Shown here: positions 21,695-33,795 of the stretch, piece after piece
How the letters are laid out: every line of letters begins with the position of its first letter
How positions within the stretch are numbered: the stretch's first letter is position 1
Source: Gnetum montanum
Lineage: Eukaryota > Streptophyta > Gnetopsida > Gnetales > Gnetaceae
Length of the DNA stretch: 64,000 bases
Assembly: GCA_015680685.1 (NCBI GenBank)
Contig: MNCI01020165.1
Location: 64,001 to 128,000, forward strand
Reading direction: 5' to 3'
Position numbers and translations under genes: made by a program
Notes under the pieces: model-generated
What the model was told of the DNA's origin: nothing
The model's input: the letters and a program-made list of their open reading frames with translations, nothing else
Databases searched by the model: none

Positions 21695-24146
21695 TAAAGC
21701 TTGCGGACCACAAATGGTTGCTGGGGTGGCTGAGGATCACTATCAATACCAATGGCTTTGATGACATAACCGACATTGTTGGCATTGAGGGGGTCTGTGT
21801 AGACATGTAGGGATTGGTTTTCGGGACATAACGGGTTGCTTTCATCCAACACCAGTTTTCCCTGATCAATCAACCTTTGGATGTCATCCTACAACACCAA
21901 ACAGTAATTCGTATTGTGACCACATTGTTGATGGTAGTCACAAAATAGATCCAACCTGAAACCCTTAGGAAATGGGGGCTCATTGGGCAAGTCCAAGGAG
22001 GGGTTTCTAATGAGCTCACAGTAGCGCTGGTGTTTCCTGATTCCCTCTTTCAACATCTGCTTGTGTTGGATGTGCCTCGCTACTAGTAGTTGCTTTAGAA
22101 GTTTTGAAGGCCTAAGAGGAAGCGGGGTATACTTTTAGCGATCTTTACGCTCAAATTTTGGTTTGGATTGTGCACATGTCTCAGGCATAGGTATGGCAAG
22201 TTGCGGTGCATGGCTCTGCTTGGGCATGGGATTGGCTATGGGTGTGGTTGATTTCTTGTTGTTCTTGTTACCGTTGTTTTTGGGTTTGGGCTTGGCTTTG
22301 GTCACCACAGCGGCCACTATGGCTGTTGGGGCCTTACCCTTGTCCATATTTGTGAAGGTGTTCTTGTAGGCAACGTAGGCCAAGTCTTTGCTCACCTCAG
22401 CCACATCTTGTATACTCTTAGTCTAAGCGAAGGCCTAACTAAGAGTGCAAGGAGCGAGGTAGTACAGTTTAGACTTGATGAAGTCATTCACTATGCCCTT
22501 AAAAATGGCTAGCAAGTGGGCCTCTGCGATGGGCTCACAGATTTCATTAAGGGTTTCACTCCAACGCTGGATGAACTTTTGAACCAACTCCATAGGATCC
22601 TACTTCATGCTCATCAACTGATCCAACGTGACTTTTGGCTTCAAGTTATACTTGAAGCGCATCACGAACTGGGTCAGAAGCTCTTCTAGGGTTGAAATAG
22701 ATGAGCATGGTAGCATGCAGTACCAATCTAAAGCTTTCCCGGCTAGGGACATAGCAAAGACATGGATAATTGTATGTTTCCATTGTTGCAATAGAAGGGA
22801 TTCAGACCTAAAGGTAACCAGATGTGCGTTGGGATGTCCCTCCCCATTGTATTTTATGAATTGTTGGAGGGACATCCTTGGGGGAAACATCAATGCAAGG
22901 ATGGTAGGGCTGATGGGGTTATCCTGGTAAAAGGCCATGACTTGTACCGTGTCAAACCCGACAGCCTTGAGGCACTTTATTTCCTCAGTGAGGTTCTGGA
23001 TGAGCTAGAACGCTTGGTCCAGACCCTAGGATGATGTAGATAGTTGGGGAACTACCAAGGTAGCTCCCATTTGTGGGGTGGCAGGGGTGGCAGCATGACC
23101 CACTGACGGTACCTTTGGGGTGGCCCTTGCAGACAATGCTGCCTGCATTGTCCACCACCCGGCAGGTGGTGTTGTTAGGGCAGGAACTGTGGGTTGGACT
23201 GCATGATAGACTGTTTGTGTAGCCAACGGGATAAACCATAGCCCTACACTGGGTTATACCATCTGTGGGATTTGTTAGGCCTATTGCCAAATGCGGTGAG
23301 ACATTTGCGATGGTAGCATAGTAGGGGGAATAGTGAATGGGATCCACCACATTGATGAGCTTGGGCTCACTGCTGATGGTGGGATAGACATAGATGTGGG
23401 AATAGAAACAGAAGCTGTGTATGGCTGCGAAGTTGGTATGGTGTGCACATGTGGCAGGGTAGCCGTGATTGGCGTGTGATGTGCTACAGGAATAGATTGA
23501 TGAATGGTTTACAAAGGGATAGTGGTTGCAAACGAAACAAGTGAAACAAGGGAAAAAGGACGTTGATACACCTAGGGATCAACATGGCTACCCATAGTAG
23601 ATGTAATCGCAAGTTGCGAAAGAGTAGGCATGATTACGAAGGGAGCGACGATAGACAACGAGTTGGCCCAGAAGGAGTGGGTAGGAGGGATGGTAATGGG
23701 GTTGGTTTGATCTCCCCCATCAAATTGGGAATCAAGTTCCTCCTGTTTGTCTTGGAAGGCATCCTCATGGTTAGACACCATGTCCTATTACTCCCTAAGT
23801 CTAACCAACTAGATCAACTAGTCTAGAAGACATTGGTTCATCTGTGTCAAAGGGATGGTAGCATTGGGAGTGGGAAAAAATTCCTTCCCATCGTAGTAAT
23901 AGAACTCAAAGCTACGTTTGTCTTTGAGTTTGTGCACATCCAAGGGCAGATTTGCTGCACCTTTGCATAGAGGAAGTTGTAGTGTTCATCTTGCTAGGCC
24001 AAGCCCTCAGGTCCTCGATTTTGGATCCTGAGGGATCAACATGTTTCCAACATTGGGTTCAGTAGTTGTTTGGCACCAATGGTGCCTTGAACTGTGATGG
24101 GAACCTCAACATTGAAGGTATTAGCAACTATGCTCGAGGAAGCCAT
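21695..24146 (-). pseudogene. Element B gag
   Basis: A likely start codon lies at 24146-24144 (MASSSIVANTFNVEVPITVQ), about 400 bases inside the 5' LTR. The capsid-like part is in the frame 22938-22600 (MFPPRMSLQQFIKYNGEGHP, AGKALDWYCMLP, LLTQFVMRFKY), a typical plant gypsy gag pattern. A lysine-, asparagine- and proline-rich segment follows (22404-22135). A zinc-knuckle-like C-x3-H-x2-C-x-H-x4-C stretch (CDYHQQCGHNTNYC) lies at 21942-21901, followed by DDIQRLIDQGKL, as in Tat gags. Stops and shifts separate these segments. Confidence 0.88.
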
Positions 24147-24527
24147 TGTTAAGCTAAAAAGTTTTGCAAATGGAAAAAAATAAAGAAATTGGAAATCTAA
24201 ACAGTTTTGTGAATGAGAAGAGCAAAGAAATTAGAAAGCAATCAAAAAGGCGTTATGTCTTGCAGGGTACTCAAGGAATCGTTGAAGTGATCGATCTGAA
24301 CCACACGATGCGTAAACAACTGCAAAAGGGTCTCACGTTTATGCTACTACGCAATAGGGTACGGAGCATGTGCAAGACTACCATAAAACATACAAGTCAA
24401 TTGGCGATCAGAGGCTTCATGTTCTGTAGGATTCCCGAGGAACCGTCGAAGCAACCAGTCTATACTGCTTACACTAACATGTGTCAGGATGTAGAACACT
24501 TAGAGGACTATTTTAAAGGGCACTAAA

Positions 24528-24548
24528 AGGTCCTTCTTCTAGCACCAG
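24528..24548 (-). promoter_or_regulatory. Primer binding site of element B
   Basis: Six bases inside the 5' LTR the minus strand reads TGGTGCTAGAAGAAGGACC. TGG plus a GCGCTAGAAG-like body resembles the PBS used by Tat-type elements, with C-to-T changes. The tRNA cannot be named with confidence. Confidence 0.6.
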
Positions 24549-24553
24549 AAAAC

Positions 24554-26239
24554 TGTTACAACCGAAAACGTCAGTGGCTGGAAAACACTGAGAGGTCGTT
24601 AGTCATGATAGTCTTAACCCTGAATCCATGGGAGGGCCGTGCTAGATAAAACAGAAACGGGGTGCCCTAAATGGTCTGGTCAATTAGACAAGGACTTAGT
24701 TGGTTTTAATATAATCTTTCGTAAATAGATGATTTGAAAATGAGACTTCTAGCATAAATGATAACTTTAAATGAAAAAGAGACAGAAAATAATGTAAAAT
24801 GCAATGATAAGTAAGAAAACAAAGTAAATTGTAGTTAGAAAAATGCATCGCTTCAAGAACATGACTTTACTCTATCAAGGTGGTTACAATTGGTTGCACA
24901 ACATTGAGGGGCGCTGGGATCCCAAGAGTAACAAAGATGTTTTGAGCAAAGTAGCTGTATGCTTAAACGTGGACTCGGGGCCAACAATGCAAAATGCTAT
25001 GAGGATAGTAGAAAAGAATAGAGTGTCAACTATTTGTAGTGTCAAACAAGGTGTTTGCAATGCTCAAGAATATAATGCTAATTTTCCTTCTTTCTTGCAA
25101 CTAGTTCACCAGCCAGCCGATTGAAAAAGATCAAAAAAAGGTCCTTTGAGTGTTGCTCATTAGGGTATTTATAGGACCAAGGGCACGCAGAAGATGTGGT
25201 TTGGACGCCATGTGTCCTGGGCCTGTGTTGACTTGTCTATGCTGCATGAGCGTGAATGATCGTTGGATGTGCATGTTTGTTGGGCAAGCCTGTCATGCTA
25301 TAATTACAAACCTACCATGTTGTAATTGCACCATCAGAGCTTGGAGATGTGTGCCAATGGTGCAATTAGGTGAAGTACATTGATGTGGTGTAACTGTCTG
25401 CTACGCCATGCCGTGCTTTGTAGTGTAGCATGTGGGTGTAGCGTGGCAACTTGCTACGTCATGCTATGCTATTGAATCCTGCTGCATGTGTTGGAAACCT
25501 TTGAAGCACGCTAACTATTTGTTGTATATTTGCTATGCTACACTATGCTACAGAGCGTAGCAGCTAGCCTTAGTTGCGAAAATGTTGACGGTCTGGGAAC
25601 TTTGCCTTTTGCACGGTGAATCTTGCGAACTTGCTGATCCTTCCCTTTGGGATGCCTTTTGTTGTTTCCATAGATTTGCTACATTGTGCTATGCTATGTA
25701 GTGTAGCGTATCATAGCAACTGACATGGCCTACTTTTTTACTAAGTTTTCTGCTTTTTGGTAAAGGAGCCATTACTGAAGAACTGAGAGTTGAGCGAAGC
25801 AACTATTTTCGAAGGCCAAAGGTGCTAACTCAGTGCCTTTGAAATCACTAAGTAAGTTGAGCCTTCTTGTCTTGCTCTCGCTATGTTGTGCTATGCTACA
25901 TGGTGTGGCATAGTGTAGCACCCTGTCTTGCAACAATTTATGGTTGACTATTTGAGCAACTGTCTCTCGAAGCCTGCTACGCTATATAGCATGGCGTAGC
26001 TTAGCAAACTCCTTGACTTAGAAAACCTGCCAAACTATTTTCCACATTTTGAGCACTGCTGACAACTCTCCGTGTCATTTTTGAGTAGGCTGTCAACTAG
26101 ACAAATTACCCAGCTAGAAAATTTTCCAAACTACACAGCCTAAACTTGAAACATCCACTTCTTGCCGAAGTGACATGACGTTGCCTGAATTGTGATAGCC
26201 TGGTGAAGCAAGGATGCCTTGAAAATTTAGGATGTTTCA
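24554..26239 (-). mobile_element. Element B 5' LTR (right copy on + strand)
   Basis: It starts TGTTACAACCGAAAAC and ends GGATGTTTCA on the + strand, and is collinear with 7917-9638. Compared with the left copy it lacks part of the GCTAYGCTA-rich block near 25460. Canonical TG...CA termini are intact here. Confidence 0.95.
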
Positions 26240-26244
26240 TACCC
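26240..26244. repeat. Target-site duplication (TACCC), right copy, element B
   Basis: It matches 7912-7916 exactly and lies directly after the right LTR. The sequence beyond it continues element A's integrase N-terminal region in frame. Confidence 0.88.
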
Positions 26245-28430
26245 TATATGTCCTTCCCCATGAAGTTTTTTGAAAGCATCATTAGCTTGTCCTTGGTTTA
26301 AACATTTAAGATATATTCCTTGGAAATTCTTCCTAAACAACTCACCACTAATTAGAGTGAATTTAGAGCAATTAGACACTAAAAGCTTTCTTTTATATCT
26401 AGTTAAATTTGAAGGACAAGAATGAAAGGTTAAATAAAAGTTAATATCACCATACCATGGATCATGTAATTGGTTAGGAGTGAATGGAATATTGTTTTTT
26501 GCATCAATGGATATGATATGAAGTGGCATCAATTCTTTGTCTTTAGGGACATCACAATTTTCTAAGGTTGAGGCTTTAGCCATTATCTTGGTAGGGCCAA
26601 TTTCTCTAATTAACTTGGCTACCTTCCATTGAATATGAAATTCTTGTAATTTCATGACCCACTTTACATGTTTTTCACTAGGGTCTTGCAATTTAGCTAA
26701 TGCAATGGTGGTTGGATCATGAACAATAACAAAAGTCATTACATTTAAAAAATTGTTGCAAAATTTATTTAAGGCTTTTATAACAACATATAATTGCTTT
26801 TCTATGGGTGAGTATTTTAATTATGCATCTTTTAGAGGTATGGACATGAAAGCTATGCATCTCTCACCTTGATCAACTACATCTTTGGTTAGGAGAGTAG
26901 TAATAGTAACATCACTAGAAAAAGCATCTAAAAGGAAATCATTCTCATACAAAGGAGAAGGTAAAATAGAATCATCTATAATGGCTTCTTTAACGGTAAG
27001 GAATGTTCTTTCTTTCATCCATCCAATGCATACCATTGTCTTTATTAAGCATCTCATTTAATGGTTTGACTAATTTAACATACGTAGGAATTAATGGTCT
27101 AATAAAATTAATTTTCCCAAAGAAGGCCCTTAAATTAGTCTTAGATAAGGGGTAAGAAACTTCTAAAATAGCATTCAACCATTCAAGATCAATCATAATC
27201 CCTTCCTTGGTTACTGTATGATCAAGAAATTTATCACTTTGAACACCAAAGATGGATTCCTTGGCATTCAAAGTGATACCAAATTGTCTACATCTTATGA
27301 AACTATTTCTAAGGTCTCTATGGTGTGTTCCCTATTCTTTCGAGGAAATGGTTAAATCATCTAGGTAAATAATAATACACTTGCTTATTAGTCCTTAAAA
27401 ATTTTTGTCCATAGCTCTTTGAAAGAGAGAACCAACATTTATGATACCAAAGGGCATCTTAGCAAATTGTAAAGTTCCCCAGTTTGTTATAAAAGCAATT
27501 TTATATTAGTCCTTTTTACTAATCAAGATTTGATTATATCTTGAATATTCATCTAGAAAGGAATACATTTGGGCACCATTCATGATTTGCAAAAGCTCCT
27601 CCATGAGATGTGGGTAATTATCCTTAAAACAGGTATTAAAGTTATGAATATCAATACATAATCTCAATTCACTAGTTTCTTTTCTAACAGGCACTAAGTT
27701 TGATATCCAACTTGAATGTCTCACCAGATAAATAATCTTGGATTCCAAAAGCTTATTAATTTTTTATTTCATCAAAGTTTCTATCTTGGGATTCAAGGGT
27801 CTAAGTTTTTGTCTAAATGGTTTAGTTTTAGCCTTAAGGAGGATAGTATGAGTTATTACTAGAGGATTGAAAGTTTTAAGGTCCTCATATGTCCATGCTA
27901 AAACATCATTAAATTCATGCATGTAAGTAAGCTCCTATTTTAATTGGGTAGTGTTGTCATTTCTTTTGAATTTGGATTATTTTTGTTTGAGCTAACATTT
28001 GCGAATTAGTATTTGTAAATACTTTTTTAGTTTTGATATGTAAGTCATCAAATAAAGCTTGTGTAGTTGCTACTTCAGGAGAGATTTTATTTAAAAGAAT
28101 GACATCCTTAATTGTCACTTCCTCATTAGTTTTAGAAACTTTAAAACATTGATCACTAAATTCACCCTTTGAAAATAGAAATTAATAAATATGATTATCA
28201 TCATCAAATACTTGAAAAGAAAAGATGTTGTCTAGAAGAGAATAAGAATTAACATTTTCAATAATTATTTCTAAATCCTGAGCATTATGTTTAAAAGGAA
28301 AAGTTTCTAGGTAAATATCTTTGGATTAGTTTTTTTAATTGAATTGGTTATGTAATTGTCTAAATATATATGTAATGGGATTGAATGTAGAGGATGAGCG
28401 TGTTGGAGATATAGAGTGACTAGCTAGAAT
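26240..28430 (-). pseudogene. Element A, 5' part: Ty3/gypsy RT, RNase H and integrase N-terminus
   Basis: From the top end the minus strand reads a pre-RT stretch (EFNDVLAWTYEDLKTFNP near 27900), KTKPFRQKLRPLNPKIETLM, then RT: NLVPVRKETSELRLCIDIHN, MYSFLDEYSRYNQILI, FAKMPFGIINVGSLFQRAM and the catalytic YLDD at 27366-27355 (IIIYLDDLTISSK). Connection and RNase H follow (LRAFFGKINFIRPLIPTY, GERCIAFMSIPLKDA, YSPIEKQLYVVIKAL). The linker (WYGDINFYL) and integrase start (KKLHGEGHIGY) end at the B insertion point. Gag and PR are not visible above 28430; only about 850 bases separate the element from the NB-LRR remnant, so the 5' end is probably truncated. Confidence 0.9.
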
Positions 28431-29283
28431 AGGTTGAGGGTTTGGGAGGACTATTGGGTTGGAAAAAGGTCGTTTCCTACATAAACAAAAGAAATTACTA
28501 CATAGGACTTATTAAGAACATATTTAAACTTTGTAAAATCTTTTTGTTTATCTTATAGATGCTTTAAAGTCTCTCAAGGATATAATAAAGCATTTTCATT
28601 ATGAATTTTGGTGAAAGAATATCCAATTAGTGACTTATCCAATTAGTTGTGATCTCAATCAGCAAATTACATGTTATTTCATTGATTTAGCATTTAGCAT
28701 TTAGTATTTATAAAGTTAGAAGTTATCAAACACTTATAAATAATAACTAAACATCAATCCTATAAATTTTAAACAAGGTAATTGGAAATATATTTTAAAA
28801 ATTTTCTAAATAGCTTTTTCCTGCCATAATTAATACATAACGAAAATCCCAAAACAATTATTGAAGTTTCAATTTTAAAATTTTCAAAACTAAAAAATTA
28901 GAATCCAACATCAAAGATAAGCCTCTTAAAACCTACGAATTGATCATTGTGGGGAAAAAAATATTAATACAAAATCATATTCCTTCTTTGCATATAGTCA
29001 TCTAAGTGTGTCTCATGTGAAATTAGACTCAATCTCGTCAACCCATACAACTTTTTTATAATAAATTAAGCTTAAATTATACTGCAAAGTTAGATCAGAA
29101 AAAAAAAAGAGGTTTATCTCACACAATTATACTACTTATAAATTACAATATCTTTAATGTATATAGTTACTTACCATTTGGAGGAGGCCCTCCTATAATG
29201 CCAAGAAAGGGGTACCAAAAATTGCTTTTTATATCAGATTTGAAGACCTAACTTTTGTGAAGTGTCTATTCAGTGTTGGATCA
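28431..29283. other. AT-rich segment, no gene seen
   Basis: It lies between the truncated element A and the 3' end of the NB-LRR remnant. No gag, LTR end or open frame of note is visible. Confidence 0.4.
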
Positions 29284-31100
29284 TTATTGCTGATGTGTAA
29301 GTATTTCCCAACAATCACCTGCTTCTCTTAACTTTTTACAGTAACATACAATCATTATAGCCAGGCACAACATAGCCCCGTCTTCTATGATAGGTAGCAT
29401 GCATAACTCATTAAGCTCATAAAGATCAAGGCTTATCAGGTTTGGAAAGGCTTCAGCTATTCCAAATTCATGGGGTAGCATTTTACATTTGTTGTTATAT
29501 AAAGTAAGATGCCTTAATTGAGGAAGTTTACCTACTTCTGTGCAATATTCTTCATAGTTTCCCCTAAAGCTGAATGGAGGTTTTGGAAATTCCACGCCAT
29601 TTTACAAACATAGAATTTCAAGTTTGTGAAGGTGCCGACCCCATTCATGTTGTATGGTTACTACTGCACTTCCTTTTTTCAAATTCACTACAACCAACTC
29701 AAGAGTGTGTGGTGGGAAAACACCACCTTCAATGTCGTGCACCACCGGTTGCACCTCCTGCAGCTGAGTCAACCTGTGCAACAGCATCCCATGTCCATGT
29801 CTTCTTCTTCTTCCTCACCCCACTCTGACCGCTACTGCTATCAATCTCAATCCTGATACCATGCACCACTTTTAAAGATGTCATTATCTTATTAACCTTC
29901 TTCCACTTAAATCTTCCTCCACTAGAGAAATGAGTGAGACTATGTAGCTCTCCAACCTAGGATGGAACCTTCCCTTTATTGACATGTAAAGATATTGCAG
30001 ATGCTTCAGCTCTCTAAGACACCTCGATAATCTTCGTATCCTGGTCTTAGAAATGTCGAGGAACTTTAAATTTTGTAATTAACTGATGCACTTTGGAAGA
30101 CTTGTCACTTCACTAAAAGAGATACCGCTGCCCAAGACCCAGGCATGAAGAGCCCTTGCATTTGCGAAAGTATCTTTTGGAATATTGCAGGGTTGTTCCC
30201 TATATCTGAAATAGAAGAGGTTGAATAGTACGTGGACACCTGAAGTTGTTTGCTATACAATTATGATTGGAACTGCCAATGTGGATTCTTAAACCTCCTC
30301 TCACTCTGAAATTCCAAGGCAAATGCTTCATCTGATAAGGAACCTTGGTAGATGCTATTCATTGCCGAATCATAAATCAAGTCATGAATTGTGATGGCAT
30401 ACATTCTGCTTCTTGTCCACCTCTGGTCTTGATGTTTTATCTTAAGAAGGCATCTGTTTCTAAGGTGCTTCAAGATCAAAAGACCATCCTCCTCAGATTC
30501 CACAAGATCCTCTGCTAGCCACATGCCTATCAACCTCTCACTCCAAATTTCCTCAACTTCTGCAAATACACCCAAAAAGGTAGAGTAGCGCTTTGCCCTA
30601 AACTCCAAAGCATTGAAACTCTACTTGAGTGCTATAATCACAGCACTTTAAGGTGGATTAGAGATAGAGCCACCAACAACAGCTAAAGAAGATGACCTTT
30701 CCATCTTCTATAATGTGGAAGGCCACTCATCAGGATGCTAGTGCTTCATAATCTCTGCCACAGCAACAATTGCTAGTGGCAACCCTCCACATTTTTTCAC
30801 CAACATTCTTATGAATTCATCTTGAGATTTTGTAAAAACTATCTCTTCAAATTCTGTATGAGGAAGCAGTTGTTTACAAAGGAGGTCATAGCTCTTGTCA
30901 TCTAGCAAGGATAGCATAGCACACACATAAGAGCCAAATTGTTCAACAACCTTATAATCTCTGGTAGAAATTAAAACACTACATCTATTGCCATCCGTAG
31001 GAAAACCAATTGAAAACAATTTTTTGTTTGACATTTGCCCCTTGACCCTACTCTGTATCTTGATCCAACACAACAAGGAAATCTTTCTACTTCATCTCAT
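29284..31100 (-). pseudogene. CC-type NB-LRR disease-resistance gene pseudogene
   Basis: On the minus strand the first recognisable motif is kinase 2 (FLVVLDQD at 31080-31057). Then come a resistance-type RNBS-B (VLISTRDYKVVE), RNBS-C-like SLLDDKSYDLLCKQ, GLPL as KKCGGLPLAIVAVAE (about 30795-30750), RNBS-D-like STFLGVFAEVEEIWSERLIG and MWLAEDLVE, then IHDLIYDSAMN in place of an MHD region. LRR pieces follow (LRRLSRCLRELKHLQYL, LPQLRHLTLYNNKCKMLPHEF, FPNLISLDLYELNELCML) to a stop near 29284. The P-loop and N-terminal coiled coil are absent: AT-rich unrelated DNA begins just past 31100. Stops and frameshifts occur throughout. Such proteins are cytosolic immune receptors; this copy is dead. Confidence 0.9.
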
Positions 31101-31539
31101 TATAAATATTTCAATATTAGTATAACCTAACATGATAAATAGCTTCAACTTTTAAGGGTATTATTTTTACATCTAGAAGCATAATATCATATTGTGTCTA
31201 TCTCTTCACTTTCAATTTATAAAGAAAAAAATAGTTTATGAATTTCTTCTATCTATTTTCAATATTTTTTGCTAGTGGAAATGACTTATTGAGATTATCT
31301 ATCCCCTATGGTGATTCTAAACTACCTTCAACTTATTTTACTAATATTGAAATTTCTACTTTTATCAATGTTAAAATTTATGTTGATTCTCATAATGTAG
31401 ATTTAAAATCCACCTTCTAATGATGATGCAAATAAGACTCGTAATTTTTATTTTATTAATGATATATATGAGTCATTTCTTGTTGATTTTACATCATGGT
31501 ATATATTAATTTAAGTTTTAGGTTACACCTAAAGCTATT

Positions 31540-32010
31540 CTTGTTTTTTTTTTGGTTTTTTGACCTAGGCAATGCTTTAATGGTGCAACTTGCCATAAAT
31601 ATGGGCTCATTCATACATAAGCATGTACTATTGATCATTCGTAAGTGGACAACAAATTTCAATACCTAATTTGAGGAATATTTTAAATTTCCATAGCTTG
31701 TTTCACTATTTAATCTTTTGTTGATTTTTTATATAAATAAACAAAAAATTACTGGGCTTCTCAGTTTCATTAAAAATATAAAATTTGGTTTTACACCATT
31801 TGGGTCTTGTAGACTATTTTGGTTGAAATCAATCTTTTTAACTATAAAAAAGACTTGGTATTGGAAACAATTAGGAAGACATACATTATGTCAATTACAT
31901 ATTTAATCTTTCTAATTTTTGCAACTTTTGTTATTATGAAAGACATTTGTTTAATGTTTTTCCCTTTCTACTCAAGAAAAAAAAAAGATGTGAAAGAGGA
32001 AAAAACATGT
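31540..32010 (+). pseudogene. L1-type LINE ORF1 fragment
   Basis: Translation across shifts gives GNALMVQLAINMGSF-like text, then IIRKWTTNFNTxFEEYFKF, INKQKITGLLSFIKNIKFG, VEINLFNYKKDLVLETI and a knuckle-like FCNFCYYERHLFNV (C-x2-C-x4-H, final Cys lost). The order, a DUF4283-like segment followed by a CCHC knuckle, is that of ORF1 in plant L1 LINEs. The upstream open frame 31238-31420 may belong to it. No ORF2 endonuclease or RT is recognisable downstream. Confidence 0.6.
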
Positions 32011-33278
32011 TGAAGTTAAGAATAGAAGAAAATAATAATAAGCTAAAGATATAAAAAATCATGTTCATGTAAATAATAATATTGATCAAATGAAAATACT
32101 ATGAATATTTTTCTTATATTAGAAAAAGTATAGATAAATCCTAATAGATAGCTCATAAGGTAGATTTTTCCTTATCTAATAAGAACAATGTTAACTCAAA
32201 GTTCAAAACTAATGTTTACAAGTTATAGTTGATGGCAAAGATTATTGAAATAAAGAAAACATTAAGTAGCAAAGTAATTGTGATTAACAATATATGCTAA
32301 CATTTTATATTGGATCTAGATTTCATACAAAAGTTGGTACTTTACAATAACTTTTTATTACTACATCAAATCCTTTTTGCTATTTTAACTTCTAGCACAA
32401 ATGTTGAAATTAAAGTAAATCTTGTTAGGCCTAGGGTTATGTTTTGTAGTAACAATTAGTTTTTTCCTCTTGATTTTTTAAATATTAATTATAAGGTGTA
32501 TACTTAATTAGACATCCCTAAAATTAGAAAGTTTTTCTTTTCTATACTATTTTTAATGTTTTCTACTCAATTTTACTAATAAAGAATATTTGGTTAAACA
32601 ATTAAATGATAGAATTATTTTTGAATAGCCTAGGTGAATTTCCTTCTTATATTTATTTTTTTAAGGAGATAAGGCATTTAGGTCACTTATAACTCTTTAA
32701 GTAATGTATTGATCTTATTGGTAATTGGAGAAGTATTCTAGGTTAAGATACTTGTAAGAAAAAATTATGTGTACATGTTCATGTCCCATACTAAAATTGT
32801 ACATATTATTACATATTACTAATCATTACATTTTGTTTTTTAGATATAAACTTTCATTCCTCACAAAAGTCATTAAGAGTACTAAAGCATTTTTTGCAAT
32901 CTTTTCATTGAATTTGAAATTAATGCAACATCAATAAGAGTGTAACAAGATTGATTCTAATTGTAATTAAAATTGAATTTGTATTTCTTGCATCCATTCT
33001 ATCAACAATATATTTTAAAGCTACCAAATAATCTAAAGTGAATGATAGGGCCTAAATCCTATCAAAAAATACATTTATTTGATTTCTCGAAGCCCATCTT
33101 CTAAGCATAAATTCTAAAATAATACTACTTGACCAAGAAAATACAACTAATAACATATATTTAACACTTTTTTTCAATTTGCAGAGTGTAAATCATAATA
33201 ACACATTATGAGTTAAATGCTAGGGCGAGGCTACCCCAAGATGACTGCACCTGTGTACTGGAATAAAGATCATGGATA
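32011..33278. other. Very AT-rich sequence, no gene seen
   Basis: No open frame of note and no repeat boundary. It could contain further decayed LINE sequence, since it follows the LINE ORF1 fragment. Confidence 0.4.
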
Positions 33279-33795
33279 TTAGTTTTTAGATGTATATTTT
33301 GCAACAAATGGTGTAGTTTTTCTATGCATATCCCTGTTCAAGGAAAGGCCCAAACTTTGAAATTTTACCGGGTCCAGCAAAACACTGATTTTTAGCAACA
33401 TAACCAATTTGTATCCCATTTCATTCCTTGCATTTTGATTTGAGAGTACCGTATTCCATGAGTCAAACATTGAACCCAATTATAAAAAAAGGCTACATAT
33501 TATCAAAGATTGTATCTGGAATAGTTGCATGGGTTTATAAACAAATAATTTCAAGATCTGTGCATGCATCTGTAAAGTAAGTTTAATTAGGAAAAGACTT
33601 TTATTTCTCATTTTCCCAAAGACCCAAATCCATTCAAACTGGAGTGGTTCGATAAGATACCTGAACTAGATTATCATATTATCAAGAAAATAGAAAACCT
33701 AATGCTAATACCAGTAATACTACTATATTACATAAGAACCAGAAAATTCAACAAACCCTTGAAACAGTAGCATCAATCAATCCTTGATTACACGG

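Larger units (their letters stand above)
7917..26239 (-). mobile_element. Element B: complete Tat-lineage Ty3/gypsy element nested in element A
   Basis: The element is 18,323 bases long with two LTRs (1,722 and 1,686 bases) and a TACCC target-site duplication. On the minus strand the order is 5' LTR, PBS, gag, PR, an antisense gene-like insert, RT, RNase H, archaeal-type RNase H, IN, 3' UTR, polypurine tract, 3' LTR. The second RNase H after the classical one marks the Tat (Ogre/Retand-like) lineage. All coding domains carry stops and frameshifts, so the element is inert. Removing it rejoins element A's integrase in frame. LTR divergence is high (about 29 differences in the first 148 columns by eye), so the insertion is old. 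Confidence 0.93.

Noticed and set aside
28431-29283. A gag region or 5' LTR for element A
   Set aside because: No gag motif or LTR end is visible and the space before the NB-LRR remnant is too short.
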